A stretch of 64,000 bases of DNA from Bicyclus anynana (GCF_947172395.1 NC_069086.1:18613572-18677571), one strand, 5' to 3'. Counted from the stretch's first letter, positions 1 to 10,657 are shown. Notes: generated from the sequence alone by a model not told the origin. Numbers and translations: made by a program.

Positions 1-137
1 AACTACAATCAGATTGTATATTTTAACTTAACATTTTGTTGTAATATAAAAGGGAAGATCCAGTTATCTGCAATATAGTTCTTCAATAGTTCAAAGAGTT
101 GGGCGAGTGACCCAGCTGTCATCATTTAACCATATTT

Positions 138-325
138 TTTTTATTCTTTACAAGTTATCCCTTGACTGCAATCTGATGGTAAGTGATGATGCAATCTAAG
201 ATTGGAAGCAGGCTAACTTGTTAGGAGGAGGATGAAAATCCACACTCCCTTATACACAAAATCATACCGGAACGGTCTTTACCGGTAGGGTGGTACCTAG
301 CCATGGCCGAAGCCTCCCACCAGCC
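138..325 (-). repeat. Truncated tRNA-derived SINE, family B
   Basis: The stretch shares its tail with complete copies at 41003-41303 and 62385-62703: CTTGACTGCAATCT, GATGGTAAGTGATGATGCA, AGGAGGAGGATGAAAATCC and ACCGGTAGGGTGGTA. The tRNA-like head with its B box is missing here. It lies beside or within an intron of the - strand gene. Confidence 0.7.
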
Positions 326-561
326 AAAATCGAATATTATTTATATATATACAGATAATCTTTCATCTTTTTAGCATGATATTTAAGTGTTATACTCGTC
401 TATCTTAATTTTATCATAGCATTTGTGCAATATTTAACCTGTAGTCTACTATTCTATATAACAATATTACATGTTAAATATTGCCAATGACTTGTATCAG
501 CGCATACTGATTGACGCGCAACGAAATATAAACAATAACAAAAACATAACCCCAATCCTAC

Positions 562-856
562 CTTGATACTGAGCAAACCGCTGTTTGTTCTTTTCCGCAA
601 GATTTTTCTCCTCTTCTTTCTTCTTTGCCTCTTTTTCCTCTTCCCTCTTCTTTACAAGCTCTTGCTTACCAACGGGTATGATAGAAGAACTTTGCGATTC
701 ATTGTATTTCAGTGCCGATTCAAACTGTTGTAAATTATCGTACAACGGTGCGTTTTTAACGGGAACCTTCGTCTTTTTTGAGTATAAAACTTTTATCGGA
801 TCAAATTTAGAACTGCTGGCACTAGTTTCTGATTCGGAGGACGAAGTTGAAGACAT
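562..856 (-). CDS. First coding exon of an unrecognised Ser-rich, charged, coiled-coil protein (partial)
   Basis: The exon runs from an ATG (complement of 854-856) to a donor AAG|GTAGGA at 562/561. It encodes 98 codons and ends in phase 1. Reading past the donor gives a hydrophobic tail unlike the rest, so splicing there is likely. The N-terminus is Ser/Glu/Thr-rich (residues 1-16). A more conserved-looking segment follows (about 17-50: FDPIKVLYSKKTKVPV, then NAPLYDNLQQFESALKY). A Lys/Glu helix follows at about 64-93 (KKREEEKEAKKKEEEK), likely a coiled coil or basic nucleolar-type tail. I do not recognise the family, and no enzyme motif is visible. The remaining exons lie off the left edge. 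It is transcribed away from the E74 gene, and a DRE motif sits just upstream of its start. The exon is likely real; the function is unknown. Confidence 0.6.
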
Positions 857-956
857 TTTTCGCGTAATTTATTATTTTGCATAACATTACAGCAAATAAA
901 AATTATAAACAAAATGATTTAAATGAATGACATTTGACATTGACACTGACAGCTAC

Positions 957-964
957 TATCGATA
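957..964. promoter_or_regulatory. DRE motif TATCGATA upstream of the - strand gene
   Basis: A perfect palindromic TATCGATA lies about 100 bp upstream of the - strand start codon at 856. This octamer is the DREF-binding DRE, typical of broadly expressed insect promoters. The link to this gene is inferred from position only. Confidence 0.5.
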
Positions 965-3137
965 TCATGACCATCGACAATCATGTTTATTTTGAACACT
1001 TTGGAGGTAAAGGGTTCTAGGTTATTTATTTCTGTAGTTTGTCGAATACCCTCAAATACCTTATACTATAAAATACAAGAATGTTATTATGCAACACATC
1101 CTAATAAAGTAGTTATTCATTTGTTTTAAAGCAACAATAACTAATCTTGTATATTGATAATAACAGGTAGTAATGAATTACCAACGTTCGCAAGTTGTTT
1201 GACTTGGTGCGTGTTTTTTACACTGGCATTAAACGCTGGCATTGCAGTCATAGCGATCTCGTGATAGAATGTTGAAGGCTCTTCCTATCTCCAATAATGT
1301 ATTTAATTACAGCAATTATGAAAGCAATAAACTAGAATAACATTCAATGCCTTTTCTGATATTTTAACACATAAATATACTTTTTTAAACCTTAGAATAT
1401 ATTACATATTTTGCTACTCCATAATAGATGGCGCTAGTATAAGTTCATCTTTGAAAATTAAAATAAGTTAATGCCATTTAATGATAATATTATGTAAACT
1501 TAGGTTATATGGAATAAATTAGATATTATCTTGATATGTCGAACTCATTGCCAATGTTGCGATAGTACTATTCAACAAGGTCTTCGTAGTAATATGCAGT
1601 AGGAAGTAAACGAACCAAGGTCAACTGGAATTTATCTGGCAAACGACTTTATAAGAGAAAATGTTATGAAATAATAATAATATTATATTTATAGCAGTGT
1701 ATATTGCTAGGAAATGCTTCTTTATGTACTCAATAATAATTAATTAATGTTTTTATAGTAAAATAATAACAACGATTAAAAAAAGCCTAATGTGATAAAT
1801 GCCGAAGGTTTGTTAACGGGACGTCAACTGTGATAGGTACCGGGGGTTTAGGTGAGTGCAAAAGCATTGCGTGTAGAGCCCGAGGGCTAACACTAAGTCC
1901 TCTCATGTTCTTCCGTAATTAACTGATGATGCATAATGAAAAATATTCTTTGCGATTTTAAATCGATTATGAATAATTTATTGGTTAGATTGCTAAGTTT
2001 TCTTATTATTCTTCACGTTATTTAATTTAATTAAAAGTCTCGATTAATTTATTGGTTACGTAATCTACATCGAGCATTGTGCGTCGTAGTCGCGAGCCGG
2101 TCTCTGTGATCATTCCAATATGGCTGACGAGTCAACGCTCTAGTCACGCCACTACGTACAATTTTCACTTTTAGTTTTCCCTGCTTTACGCTGTTACATA
2201 ATTAAAAATAAATTATACATATAAAAACTCACATCTTTATTTTAAAGATTATGACGTTTATTTACATTTGCGTATAGCCGTTACTTGAAATTAAAAATGA
2301 CATTTAAAAACAACTTGTAGGCACTGTTTTATAAGAATAAAAAAGGATACCTAGATTAAAAATTCTTAATGATTTTCTCCGAATGAAAGTTTATAACAAG
2401 TAGGTATATACCTACCTATATTTTAGTAATGTTGCAGCACATTACCGATTACAGTCTGAATTCATAAATTAAAACTTTACTGTGAATAACAATGAGCAAT
2501 GACAGCGAAGTGAGATAAAAACAAAATGAAACAATGCACAAGAAAGTGGCAAGCAAACTGAAAACAAAAGTCAACGATTAAAACTCAACACTGCAATTAT
2601 AGAGAGAGGGCTGCATTGTGGAGTTTTTGCCATATTGTTTCGTCTTGTCATTTTCTATATCATGGTTGCCTTGCCTTCCGCGCATTGTTATCGGAAAATT
2701 TATTTCATCCTTTGTTTTGTTTTGAAATAGCGATTGATAAATGTACCAAAGAAGATAATGACATTAAGGCTCTTTCCGCGCTGCAATCCAATCAAATCTG
2801 AGAAACCAAAGTAGCCTCCTAATCGTATTAAAAATAATTGTGCACTAGGACCGGATTTAGATTTCTGAATCCGAGAATATTTCCGATTCGAAATTCAGTC
2901 CCTCTTCGTTTTAAAACAAAGCTACAGATTAGCCAGGACTTAAACACCAGACCAGATGAATAAATGTAGAATTTATAAACCTCTAAATCTACTCAGACTT
3001 AATTAAATTGACCTAAACCTTGTACTATGTATATATGTATTATGTGCCTAAACTAATGTAATCATTATTGACTTCGCCCGAACAGTTTGTTGAAAAATGT
3101 AATTGCATTTTTTTATTATTCTTTTTCTGTGTTTCAG
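965..3137. other. Intergenic region between the divergent genes; likely contains the E74 upstream promoter
   Basis: This AT-rich stretch has no convincing coding exon. It contains an AGATGGCGCTA motif at 1426-1436. At 2080-2155 there is a somewhat GC-richer patch (GTCGCGAGCCGG, then CCAATATGGCTGACGAG) that could belong to a promoter or leader. The transcription start of E74 cannot be placed from sequence alone. A short open stretch at 2616-2801 has no protein-like character. Confidence 0.4.
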
Positions 3138-3232
3138 AGAGTGCGCTGTGCGGTGCGCGGCGCGGAGTGCGGGGTGCGCGCCGCCTCTATGCCGCATCGA
3201 CGCAGGTTCGACATACACCGGGACGTCGCCAG
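3138..3232 (+). other. Candidate non-coding leader exon of E74
   Basis: A strong acceptor (pyrimidine-rich tract ending TTTCAG at 3137) is followed by an abruptly GC-rich 95-nt block (GTGCGCTGTGCGGTGCGC). It could end at AG|GTGATC (donor GT at 3233) or earlier at CAG|GTTCGA (donor GT at 3206). The contrast with AT-rich surroundings and the flanking splice signals suggest a 5' UTR exon 1.2 kb upstream of the next candidate acceptor. It has no protein-like reading frame. It could instead be a GC-rich regulatory patch. Confidence 0.4.
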
Positions 3233-4526
3233 GTGATCTCGTCGCTCTGCTACTTTGCCTTCAACGATACCTTCATTTTCAAATACACCTTAATTTTTAC
3301 TTAAAGTACTTTTTTATGTAGTATTTTTTTAGTTTATGCCTTTCTTATAATTTTAATTTCATTAAAATTCAATCTTATCGTCATATATTTATATCAAATG
3401 AATGCATTGGTAATTTGATAATTTTACCGTCTATTAAAATTGTAACTTATAACTTCTTCCTTGTCATCTCGTTGTAAAAAGTTGGCATATTAGCCTACGT
3501 AAGCCTTCTAATATACTACTTATAATGTCTAATCACTATTTACCGTTTACAAATATTTATAATTTACGAATATATATTTATTTTAAATAAAAACCCCCAG
3601 GTACACATGTTGATTGCCACAACAAATTCAAATACATATTAATAATCAATATCAAATTCTTTTATAATTTAATAATATTATTTTATTCACCAAAGAACAT
3701 ATAGTATTAGTTTTGTAACTATTTGTATACATCAATTTGCGTATAGTATTGATATTGTTTTTCTGGTTATTGAGAAATTCTGAGTTTCTAAACATTTTAT
3801 AGTTAGCTAGTTTATAAGTAAAGTCTTATTAAGTTTAAACAGATAAACCACTCAGAATTAATTGTTTTATAGCAAATTCCAGAAAAAGGAGCGCATGGGT
3901 TTGCGTAGACGATATGGGTAGACTCTGGGTAGGTATGTCTACATTATAGTTTACTATATCCAGCTATTGTACTATTATAAATAATATTATAAGGTTTTGG
4001 GAAAATATTGATGTTTCATGGAACTTAAAGAGCCATCTTTGTTACATCATTTTGTGCCTTAATAACACGGTAACAAATCTAGGTTCATTTTCCATTTAAA
4101 TATGCACTACTAACAAAAACAAAGTTAAGAAATATGTATTATATTATGTACGCTACTGGAGAGTTTGAAAATAAACATAGGTGTATCGCAACGTTGTCTT
4201 GCTTATACATATTAATAATTATTATGGCATACCTACTTACATGTCTATAATATAGTACAATGCATTTATTTTTTTCCTTTTGCATATCTCATTTAACTAA
4301 TATCACTTTTAATTTTGCCATTCCATTTGAGTTTGCTTATTATTTTGGCAGCATTACATCACATTATTATTAAACATTAGAAAGCACATCTAACATTTGG
4401 AACTTTGAAATGCGTGAGAGCCAACTGTTTTCGTCTCCACAGGTCGCTGTTGAAGAGGAGCGGAGAGCTGGGGGTGAGGTAACCTGGCCGGAGAGAGAGT
4501 CAACCAAACGACAATACAATACCGTC

Positions 4527-4562
4527 ATGTGTTCCGTAACCCAGTACCTAAGCGTTACATAG
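4527..4562 (+). other. Upstream ORF 1 (11 codons plus stop) in the E74 leader
   Basis: ATG at 4527 with stop TAG at 4560-4562. It would be read by scanning ribosomes only if the leader starts upstream of it. Confidence 0.4.
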
Positions 4563-4578
4563 TTTAGTACATCGAATA

Positions 4579-4656
4579 ATGTACCATCCGTCCAAACGCT
4601 GCCAAACTTTAAAAACGAATTTATTAGTGTTTATTGTGTGTAGTCTTAGTTCGTGA
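4579..4656 (+). other. Upstream ORF 2 (25 codons plus stop) in the E74 leader
   Basis: ATG at 4579 with stop TGA at 4654-4656, 107 bp before the main start. It does not overlap the main frame. Confidence 0.4.
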
Positions 4657-4737
4657 GTGTAGTGTTGGACTCGTGTTGGACTGTTGGGCCACCTGCGCCA
4701 GCGCGCGTGGTGAGGCGCGGCACGGTGGCGGGGACGC

Positions 4738-4838
4738 ATGCGCCGACGGCTCCGGCGTTGGCGATGCCATTTATTGAAGACGAATGGTGGTCAGCGGACA
4801 ATGAGGGCAGGATGGTCGATCTCTCCAATTGCCTTCAG
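4738..4838 (+). other. Upstream ORF 3, overlapping the E74 start codon and crossing the first splice
   Basis: ATG at 4738 in a different frame from the main start at 4764. It stays open to the donor at 4838. After splicing to 5296 it stops at TAG 5303-5305 (37 codons in all, including stop). Its initiation context is weak (C at -3), whereas the main ATG has G at -3. Leaky scanning to the main start is therefore plausible, and this ORF could still dampen E74 translation. Confidence 0.4.
4764..4838 (+). CDS. Eip74EF: Ecdysone-induced ETS protein E74, coding exon 1
   Basis: This exon encodes residues 1-25, beginning MPFIEDEWWSADNEGRMVDL. From memory, the Drosophila E74 isoform starts MPFIDDALLWCPDNDGR, the same opening and an equivalent acidic block. 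The exon ends at a clear donor CAG|GTAATA in phase 0. The start is chosen for this similarity and its favourable G at -3. The frame is open upstream for a while, but its first possible starts there are not ATG. E74 is a nuclear ETS-family transcription factor induced directly by ecdysone at moulting and metamorphosis. Which isoform this N-terminus represents (A or B in fly terms) is likely A, but I am not certain. Confidence 0.85.
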
Positions 4839-5295
4839 GTAATAAGAAATACTAACTGTAACTACTAACCTTAATAACACAGAACACTCACTTCTGTAGT
4901 CCCACGGTGGGTACGAATACAGGCTCAGAATACAGACCTATTCAGTTATATTTTTTTGGGAAAGAAGCTGAGAATTTTTAGATGAAAGAAAACTCAATGT
5001 TTCATAGCCTGACTCACTACTTGAACCCAGATCCTCGAGATCCAAAGACACAATAAACTTACCACTGGATCAAATAGGTAGTAAGTTTTATATATTAGAC
5101 TAGCGAATGCCTGCCACTCCATTCACGTGAAATTCTGTTTTTTGCAAATCCCGCGGGAACCAAGAATTTTTCTGAGATAAAAAGTATACCTAGTAACCTG
5201 TGTCCAAAGATACAATTTAACTCCCCAAATCTGTTCATCGGCTACGGCTACTTTTAAAAAAAAATATTAAATTTTGTTTGAATGGCCGTTTCCAG
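4839..5295 (+). other. Eip74EF: E74 intron 1
   Basis: A 457-bp intron between coding exons 1 and 2. It holds a relic of a tRNA-like repeat (about 5000-5065) and a - strand Helitron-like fragment at about 5100-5215 (ACTAGCG at its end, ATCCCGCGGGAACCA inside). Confidence 0.75.
5100..5215 (-). repeat. Helitron-like non-autonomous fragment
   Basis: Begins (on +) ACTAGCGAATGCCTGCC and contains AATCCCGCGGGAACCA and GATAAAAAGTATACCTA. This is the reverse complement of the tail shared with 23920-24148 and 60195-60596. Confidence 0.5.
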
Positions 5296-5547
5296 GACGC
5301 GGTAGCCGCGAGTGGTCAAGCAGCGACACAGTTCCAGCTCCAGATGGCGACGTCTCTGGGCGAGCTGTCGCAGGCGGAGCTCTCCAACTTCGTGGGCGGA
5401 CTGACGCTGGAGGCGGACGGGTCGGACGCCGCCGACCCGGACGACATCCTCAAGCAGCTGGGCGAGACCGCGTTTGACAACTTTGACACATTCTTCACCG
5501 ACCTGACGAATTCCACCGCATCTGGAATGCCACATGTTGAAATTAAG
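5296..5547 (+). CDS. Eip74EF: Ecdysone-induced ETS protein E74, coding exon 2 (acidic region)
   Basis: The exon is flanked by acceptor TTTCCAG (ending 5295) and donor AAG|GTAGGT and is exactly 84 codons, phase 0 to 0. It is rich in Gln, Leu and Asp, with an acidic/hydrophobic patch at residues about 70-100 (EADGSDAADPDDIL, then FDNFDTFFTDL), typical of an activation region. The end (MPHVEIK) aligns with the remembered fly segment SNFEIESLLSDLATVEVK. It is notably GC-rich in the third codon position compared with the surroundings, which supports real coding. The exon overlaps several open frames on both strands that are shadows of this one. Confidence 0.85.
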
Positions 5548-6028
5548 GTAGGTTAATAGTGATTTGTTTACGGAACAAACTAATGGACACCTGATGTCCG
5601 ATTAAAATACCATAACCTACAATAGCTATACTACGCAAAACGTTCTAAGAAAACTTGGTAACATGCGCTGTGAGTTCTAAAAATAATTTTGGTACTTTTT
5701 GGTTAAGATACTATTTCATGAGGTTTGAATAATATAATTTACACAAATTGAGGGACGGTGATAATAAAATTTCTTTATTTCTTTGTTTGTTTACACTAAT
5801 CTTCAAAACTACTAAACCGACTTTCATGCAGTTTCTACAAACACATAAGTAGGATCGACTAGGATGTTAATTAAACAAATTCAAGTTGTTTTTTAGGTAG
5901 TAAACGTACATTGACATAATTTTATCTAAGAAATTCACGCAAGATCTATTCTGACTAATAGGCACTTATTGATATTACTAGTTAAATCCATGAGCCTTGT
6001 ATTAATTAGTACATTCATATTTTTTCAG
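5548..6028 (+). other. Eip74EF: E74 intron 2
   Basis: A 481-bp AT-rich intron with GTAGGT donor and TTTTCAG acceptor. I see nothing else of note in it. Confidence 0.75.
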
Positions 6029-6383
6029 CAAGAAGAAAACAACAACATATCGCCAACGCCCGGGAGTCAATTACAAAACTCTTATTATCAACAAAATCAG
6101 CTCGGTCTGCCAAATAACGGCCAACAACGGTTGCAGCAACTGTTGCGTTCAGGCACTAGCGCCATCAACCATGCGGTTGCAAACAATATAAACAATGGAA
6201 GATACAACATCGCTTCGGCGAATCCCTTGCTCGCTGAGAAACTAGCAGCGACATCTAGTGGTATAAAGCAAGAACCTATGAGTTCAGATTACAATGGAAC
6301 GAGTATGAACTATGGGAATGCTTCACCTATGCAGCGGGTGCCGAGTGGGAAGCCGCAGGTTCACGACGCTGGTGGAGGAAAAG
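6029..6383 (+). CDS. Eip74EF: Ecdysone-induced ETS protein E74, coding exon 3
   Basis: An acceptor of six T then CAG precedes 6029; the donor is AAAAG|GTAAGC at 6384. The exon encodes 118 codons plus one nucleotide (phase 1), residues 110-227. It is rich in Asn and Gln (QEENNNISPTPG, QQNQLGLPNNGQQ). It includes the block ANPLLAEKL, matching ANPLLVEKL as remembered from fly E74, and IKQEP, a consensus sumoylation site, at about K189. The ETS domain has not been reached: no exon encoding the winged-helix motif is visible in the next 57 kb, so it lies beyond the window. Most of the protein's C-terminal half is therefore missing here. Confidence 0.85.
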
Positions 6384-7059
6384 GTAAGCTTTAATTTTTT
6401 AATTACTTACTTTTAAGTTACTGTTCTCAATATGACGTTACTTTTAAAAATTATAAGAGTGACATCTAGCGTCAAATAGCGACACTAAGTTGAAACGTAT
6501 TTCCAACGTTGTTTTTACATCTCAACATAGATGGCGCTTCAATAGAACGCAAGTAAATCATATAGTTATGTACCACTAGATGGCGTTCTCAATCATAAAA
6601 TGAAAATGCATTTGGCCTAATATTTGTGTTGCATCGCCTAGGCTCTATGCCGGTGTATGCAGTTTTCTCTCGATCACAATCCACTTTCAATTTCCGCTTG
6701 AGGAAGTGTGATTTTCCTTTCGCGATTCGCCGCTTTTACCTGGAGACTATTAGGTCGAAGAAGTTAGAAAGTTTTTGCCGTAAAATTAATATTAAGTAGA
6801 TAAGTAGGTAGGTAGATAGATATGCTTACTTAAATTACAGCTTTTCTTGATGAGTACTGTTTACCAACAAAAAAATTGGAAATTAAGGTAGAAAATGTGG
6901 CATGTCATTTCATAACTTATTTATTTTAAATTATGTATGGTTTGTTTATAAAATGTTATAAAAATACATTAACCATGTAATTGTTCTAAGCTTCTTAATC
7001 AAATGTATTTTCATTAATTTAAAAACAAGTTATTAGGGTGATAATGTTAAATTTATTAA

Positions 7060-7270
7060 CAAACACTATCAGATGCTAATGATAGTGACCGGGAACGACT
7101 TATCGTGCTCTCCGAGGTACAGAGGTACACAACACAATCAACTTGAATGTTTCTTAAAAGAAAAAACTCTAGTCTAAAGTATCTCTAGCCCGAGTCCCGA
7201 CCTAGGATTCGAACTCAGGATTACGACTTCGAATTTGTGATCCGAAACGCTGCCCAACGTAACAATCCTG
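7060..7270 (-). repeat. Degenerate tRNA-like interspersed repeat
   Basis: Contains CTCTCCGAGGTACAGAGG and, further on, AGGATTCGAACTCAGG, which reads as a B box on the - strand. A related block (GTGCTCTCCGGGGCACG) lies at about 12410-12480. Old and diverged. Confidence 0.45.
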
Positions 7271-7439
7271 CTTATGTCAGCCAAGCAATGCTTTATGTCA
7301 TCATTACGATATTCCGGTCAACATTCAACTGTGAAATTAAAGGCACATAAGACAATGTAGCAGATTCTTTTAAATAAGTATATCGGTTTATTAAAAGTAC
7401 CTACCTTTTTTAAAGAAATTCTTTCCTACTTTTAAATCA

Positions 7440-7665
7440 ATACTAACATTAGAAATGCGATAGTATAGTAAGTCTGTCTGTCTGTTAGTTACCTTTTCAC
7501 GACAAAACAACTGAACTATGGTTTGGATGAAATTTAATTTAAAGATAAACTGGACCTTGGCGCAGAACATATGCTACTTTTTATCCCGGAAAAATCCACG
7601 ATTTTCGCGGGATGCGTAAAATTGAATTACTTGGGAACGGAGTCGCAGGCATCCTCTAGTATATT
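7440..7665 (+). repeat. Helitron-like non-autonomous element
   Basis: Starts with a short GTCT repeat (GTCTGTCTGTCTGTTAGTT). It contains CTACTTTTTATCCCGGAAAA and ends near GGAGTCGCAGGCATCCTCTAGT. Same family as 23920-24148. Confidence 0.55.
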
Positions 7666-8250
7666 TTATATTTCCTACGCATAAAATATAAGATTACTTA
7701 CATCTATACCTTATGTGTACGTCATATCTACGTTAAAAATATCTTGTACAAATGTATTCTGTGGAGTGTACCTACTTGGTCAACGAATTTCCCAGCCGGG
7801 AAAGTGGCCCGGCCTAATCTCTGTTTTTCTAAAATTGACTTTCGTTTTAAATATAATATTCCGTCGTAAACACAGTGGCGCCCCCGCGCGGCCGGAAGTG
7901 AAAGCCTCTCGCGAGATGTCGGCAGGCGGCAGGCTTTCTCTAATATCTTATATTACTATCGGAGCGGGGATTTAACTGCCTAGAAGCTAGAAGGCAATTA
8001 TCAAAAAATATTAGGTATACTCCTGCTTTAATAAAATATAAGAACCTAGATATCTCTTAAGAGAAAAGAAAAGTTCAATATTACACCACAAAAAAATTCA
8101 GTAAACTTCCAAATGTCCGTCTGATTAATTGCCAGCTTAATAAGAATATACTACCTACTATTTATCCAGAATAAAATTTTATTCGTAATGTTTGAATCGT
8201 CCAAAAGAACCCGCTACTTTCTTTATTGTGACATAGTAGTAGTTAGTTAG

Positions 8251-8547
8251 TTATCGACCCATGCACTCACTGCAGAGCTCGAGTCTCCTCTCAGAATGGG
8301 AGGGGTTTGGCTACCACGCTGGCCCAATGCGGATTGGCTGACTTCACACATGCAGAGAATTAAGAAAATTCTCTGGTATGCAGGTTTCCTCACGATGTTT
8401 TCCTTCACCATTTGAGACACGTGATATTTAATTTCTTAAAATGCACACAACTGAAAAGTTGGAGGTGCATTGCCCCGGACTGGATTCGAACCCACACCCG
8501 CCAGAATCGGAGGCAGAGGTTATATCCACTGGGCTATCACGGCTCAT
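8251..8547 (-). repeat. tRNA-derived SINE, family A, near full length
   Basis: On the - strand it begins GAGCCGTGATAGCCCAGTGG (A box) and has GGATTCGAA-type B-box sequence on + (8484 region). The body is GTGCATTTTAAGAAATTAA, the tail GAGAGGAGACTCGAGCTC. One of eight copies in the window. Confidence 0.85.
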
Positions 8548-8879
8548 AGTATTATAGTAGCTGTGACATATGTATCTTAAAGCTATTATCGTGAAATGAA
8601 AAAAAAATGGGTCCAATTTGTAGTGCTTCTGTTAATCATTAACCAACAACGTTTGTAGTGTAGTTGTAATGAAATTCCGCGTGGAGTTTCCGCTGGATTA
8701 TCCCAAAACATCACACTTCATTTAGGTAAGCTAGATGAGTGACCTGGTTCCCGTACCTACACGACTAATAGGTATTTCATATAAATCACGTACTTACTTC
8801 CTAATTAAGGAGACAAGCACGCCTTGAATGAATAGGTAACGAACTTCACGTTTTTTTGACTTTAGTTCACGAGGTCCTG

Positions 8880-8946
8880 GTTAGGGTAGGGGTAGTTGAA
8901 AGTTAACATCGAGTTTCACGCGGACGAAGTCGCGGGTGTCCGCAAG
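8880..8946 (+). repeat. Short Helitron-like tail
   Basis: Contains GGTAGGGGTAGTTGAAAG and the terminal block ACGCGGACGAAGTCGCGGG, as in 21255-21426 and (inverted) 61592-61826. Confidence 0.55.
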
Positions 8947-9747
8947 TAAACCTTTAATATGTGGAATGTTTATCAACAATCAAATTTAAAAATAAAAGTA
9001 GAAAATGCATGTCATTTCATACCCAATTTATTTTAAATTTTGTATTGTTCTACATAGGTAAAATGTTGAAAAAAAATTATATATATAAAAATTACATTTA
9101 TTAATGTGGCCGAGACTTTACAGTTGGCTTTAAATATAGACACAGGGAAAAAGTCAACGCTTGGGCACGGATTTAGTTTGTTTTCCTACGCCACGCTTCC
9201 TGGAAACATTATAAGTATTAACCAATGTGCCGAGAAATCTATATGGGACAGTGTGTCAAGGTGGCTCTGTCATGGCGACCTCTTTACGACGTGACGCTAG
9301 ATGCAGCTCCGTTACACCTAATTGGGCATCTATTCCAGTTTATACTGAGTAATCGGAAAGTTTTTGATTCATTGTCAAACATAAACAAAAATTCAAACCA
9401 AAAATTTTTTTTACATTATTTATATATATTATCACATATATGAGGACCGGGACTGCCGAATTGGATTTATGCATTTCGATTTTCTAAGGCAAAGGTGTTA
9501 AGCTTACCGGCAACCATATTCTTTAGAGACACAGCAATACTGCGGCAATAATAAGCTTACCTAAAGTATTTCCCCGGACAAACTATTACTATCTACTGTT
9601 TACGATGTTGAAATGTCGTTTAGGAGTTTGGCTGATATTGTTTACAAATCAAACCAAAATATTATAATTTATGAACAAAACGATGCTCATACGAACTCAC
9701 ACTGATATTTTTATTGTAAGTTTGCTGGAATTGTTTGTTGTATATTT

Positions 9748-9960
9748 ACTAGTTCTTCGTTCCTGATCCGCACTGCTAAGTTATGGAATGCCCTACCAGC
9801 TTCCGTTTTCCCGACCACCTACAACATGGGTATATACAAGTCAAGAATGAATAGGCATCTTAGGCAAGCGTTTTCCACCATAGGCTGCATCATCGCTTAC
9901 TGTCAAGCATAATACAGCCAAATGCTCGCTCGCCTATATAATGTAAAAAAACAAAAACAA
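9748..9960 (+). mobile_element. C-terminus and 3' end of a CR1/jockey-like LINE
   Basis: An unbroken 54-codon frame ends at TAA 9910-9912 and includes FLIRTAKLWNALPASVFP and KSRMNRHLRQAF. This RTAxLWNxLP pattern is the usual C-terminal end of reverse transcriptases of CR1/jockey-type non-LTR elements in insects. The 3' UTR ends in an A-rich run (about 9947-9960). It is a 5'-truncated insertion, and the intact frame suggests it is fairly young. Confidence 0.65.
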
Positions 9961-9961
9961 A

Positions 9962-10085
9962 ATTGTTTGCATTTGATTGGCCCCGAAACTACTGAACGAT
10001 TTGAAAAGTTTTTCACTGTTGGGAAGCTACACTATCCCTGAGTGCTATATGTATTCCTACGGCAATGGGAACCACGCGTATGAAT
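9962..10085 (+). repeat. Helitron-like fragment
   Basis: Contains TATTCCTACGGCAATGGGAA then CCACGCG, matching the tail region of the element at 31741-31941. Confidence 0.45.
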
Positions 10086-10104
10086 AAATAAATAAAATAC
10101 GATC

Positions 10105-10270
10105 ATCATCATTTTGACGGCCTATTACTGGGCCAGGCCTACCTTCTTATAGGACATAGAGCTTGGACCCACCATAGTGCTCAAATGCGGTTTAGCTTCA
10201 GGGCCTAATGTGTTCTCCGAGACTCGGGGCCTGTAACACTAGCAAGTTCCCAACTCCGAGCAGAGGATTT
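10105..10270. repeat. Unnamed dispersed repeat
   Basis: A block with TGGACCCACCATAGTGCTCAA and a GC-richer tail. Related short blocks occur at about 15985-16015, 19510-19560 and 49115-49150 (CTCCAATACGG-type core). Confidence 0.35.
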
Positions 10271-10657
10271 TTTACTGAAAATTTCTTAGAAGCAAACATT
10301 TCCCTCCTTCTGACGCAGTCGGGTAAAACTTGACCAATAAGGCAGATAAAACAACTATGTTCTAAATGGTTGACGTTTAGTTAATCACGTACTCGTGGTA
10401 CGAATCGTACCTACTACCTAGGCAGCCGGCTCAGACGTCTAGAATATTATCAAAACTGGCAAAAAGGTGTAGACGTACGTTATTGACGTACATACAACAT
10501 TACAATTGACAACATAGTGGCCACAACGAATAATAAACTATGCATGGGCGTAGACGTAATAAGTATAGTTTTCCTTATTGCATCATAGTTTTCAAGCTTT
10601 CGTACAGTCAGACTTGATTATAAATCTAGATTCTCAATTTCATCAGCTAATTATTGT

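Larger units (their letters stand above)
4443..4763 (+). other. Eip74EF: 5' leader upstream of the E74 start codon
   Basis: An acceptor-like tract (TTTTCGTCTCCACAG) ends at 4442, followed by a purine-rich then mixed leader that runs into the ATG at 4764. It contains two short closed upstream ORFs and one that overlaps the start codon. From memory, the fly E74A mRNA also has a long leader with many upstream ORFs. It is unclear whether transcription starts within this block or it is spliced from an upstream exon. A possible donor (GAG|GTAACC near 4479) could split it. Confidence 0.5.

Noticed and set aside
5254..5535. - strand and alternative-frame open stretches over E74 exon 2
   Set aside because: They are shadows of the GC-rich coding exon 5296-5547.
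8700..8731. CATTTAG|GTAAGC as another ratchet site
   Set aside because: The upstream tract is A-rich rather than pyrimidine-rich and no second donor follows; much weaker than 26303 and 55743.
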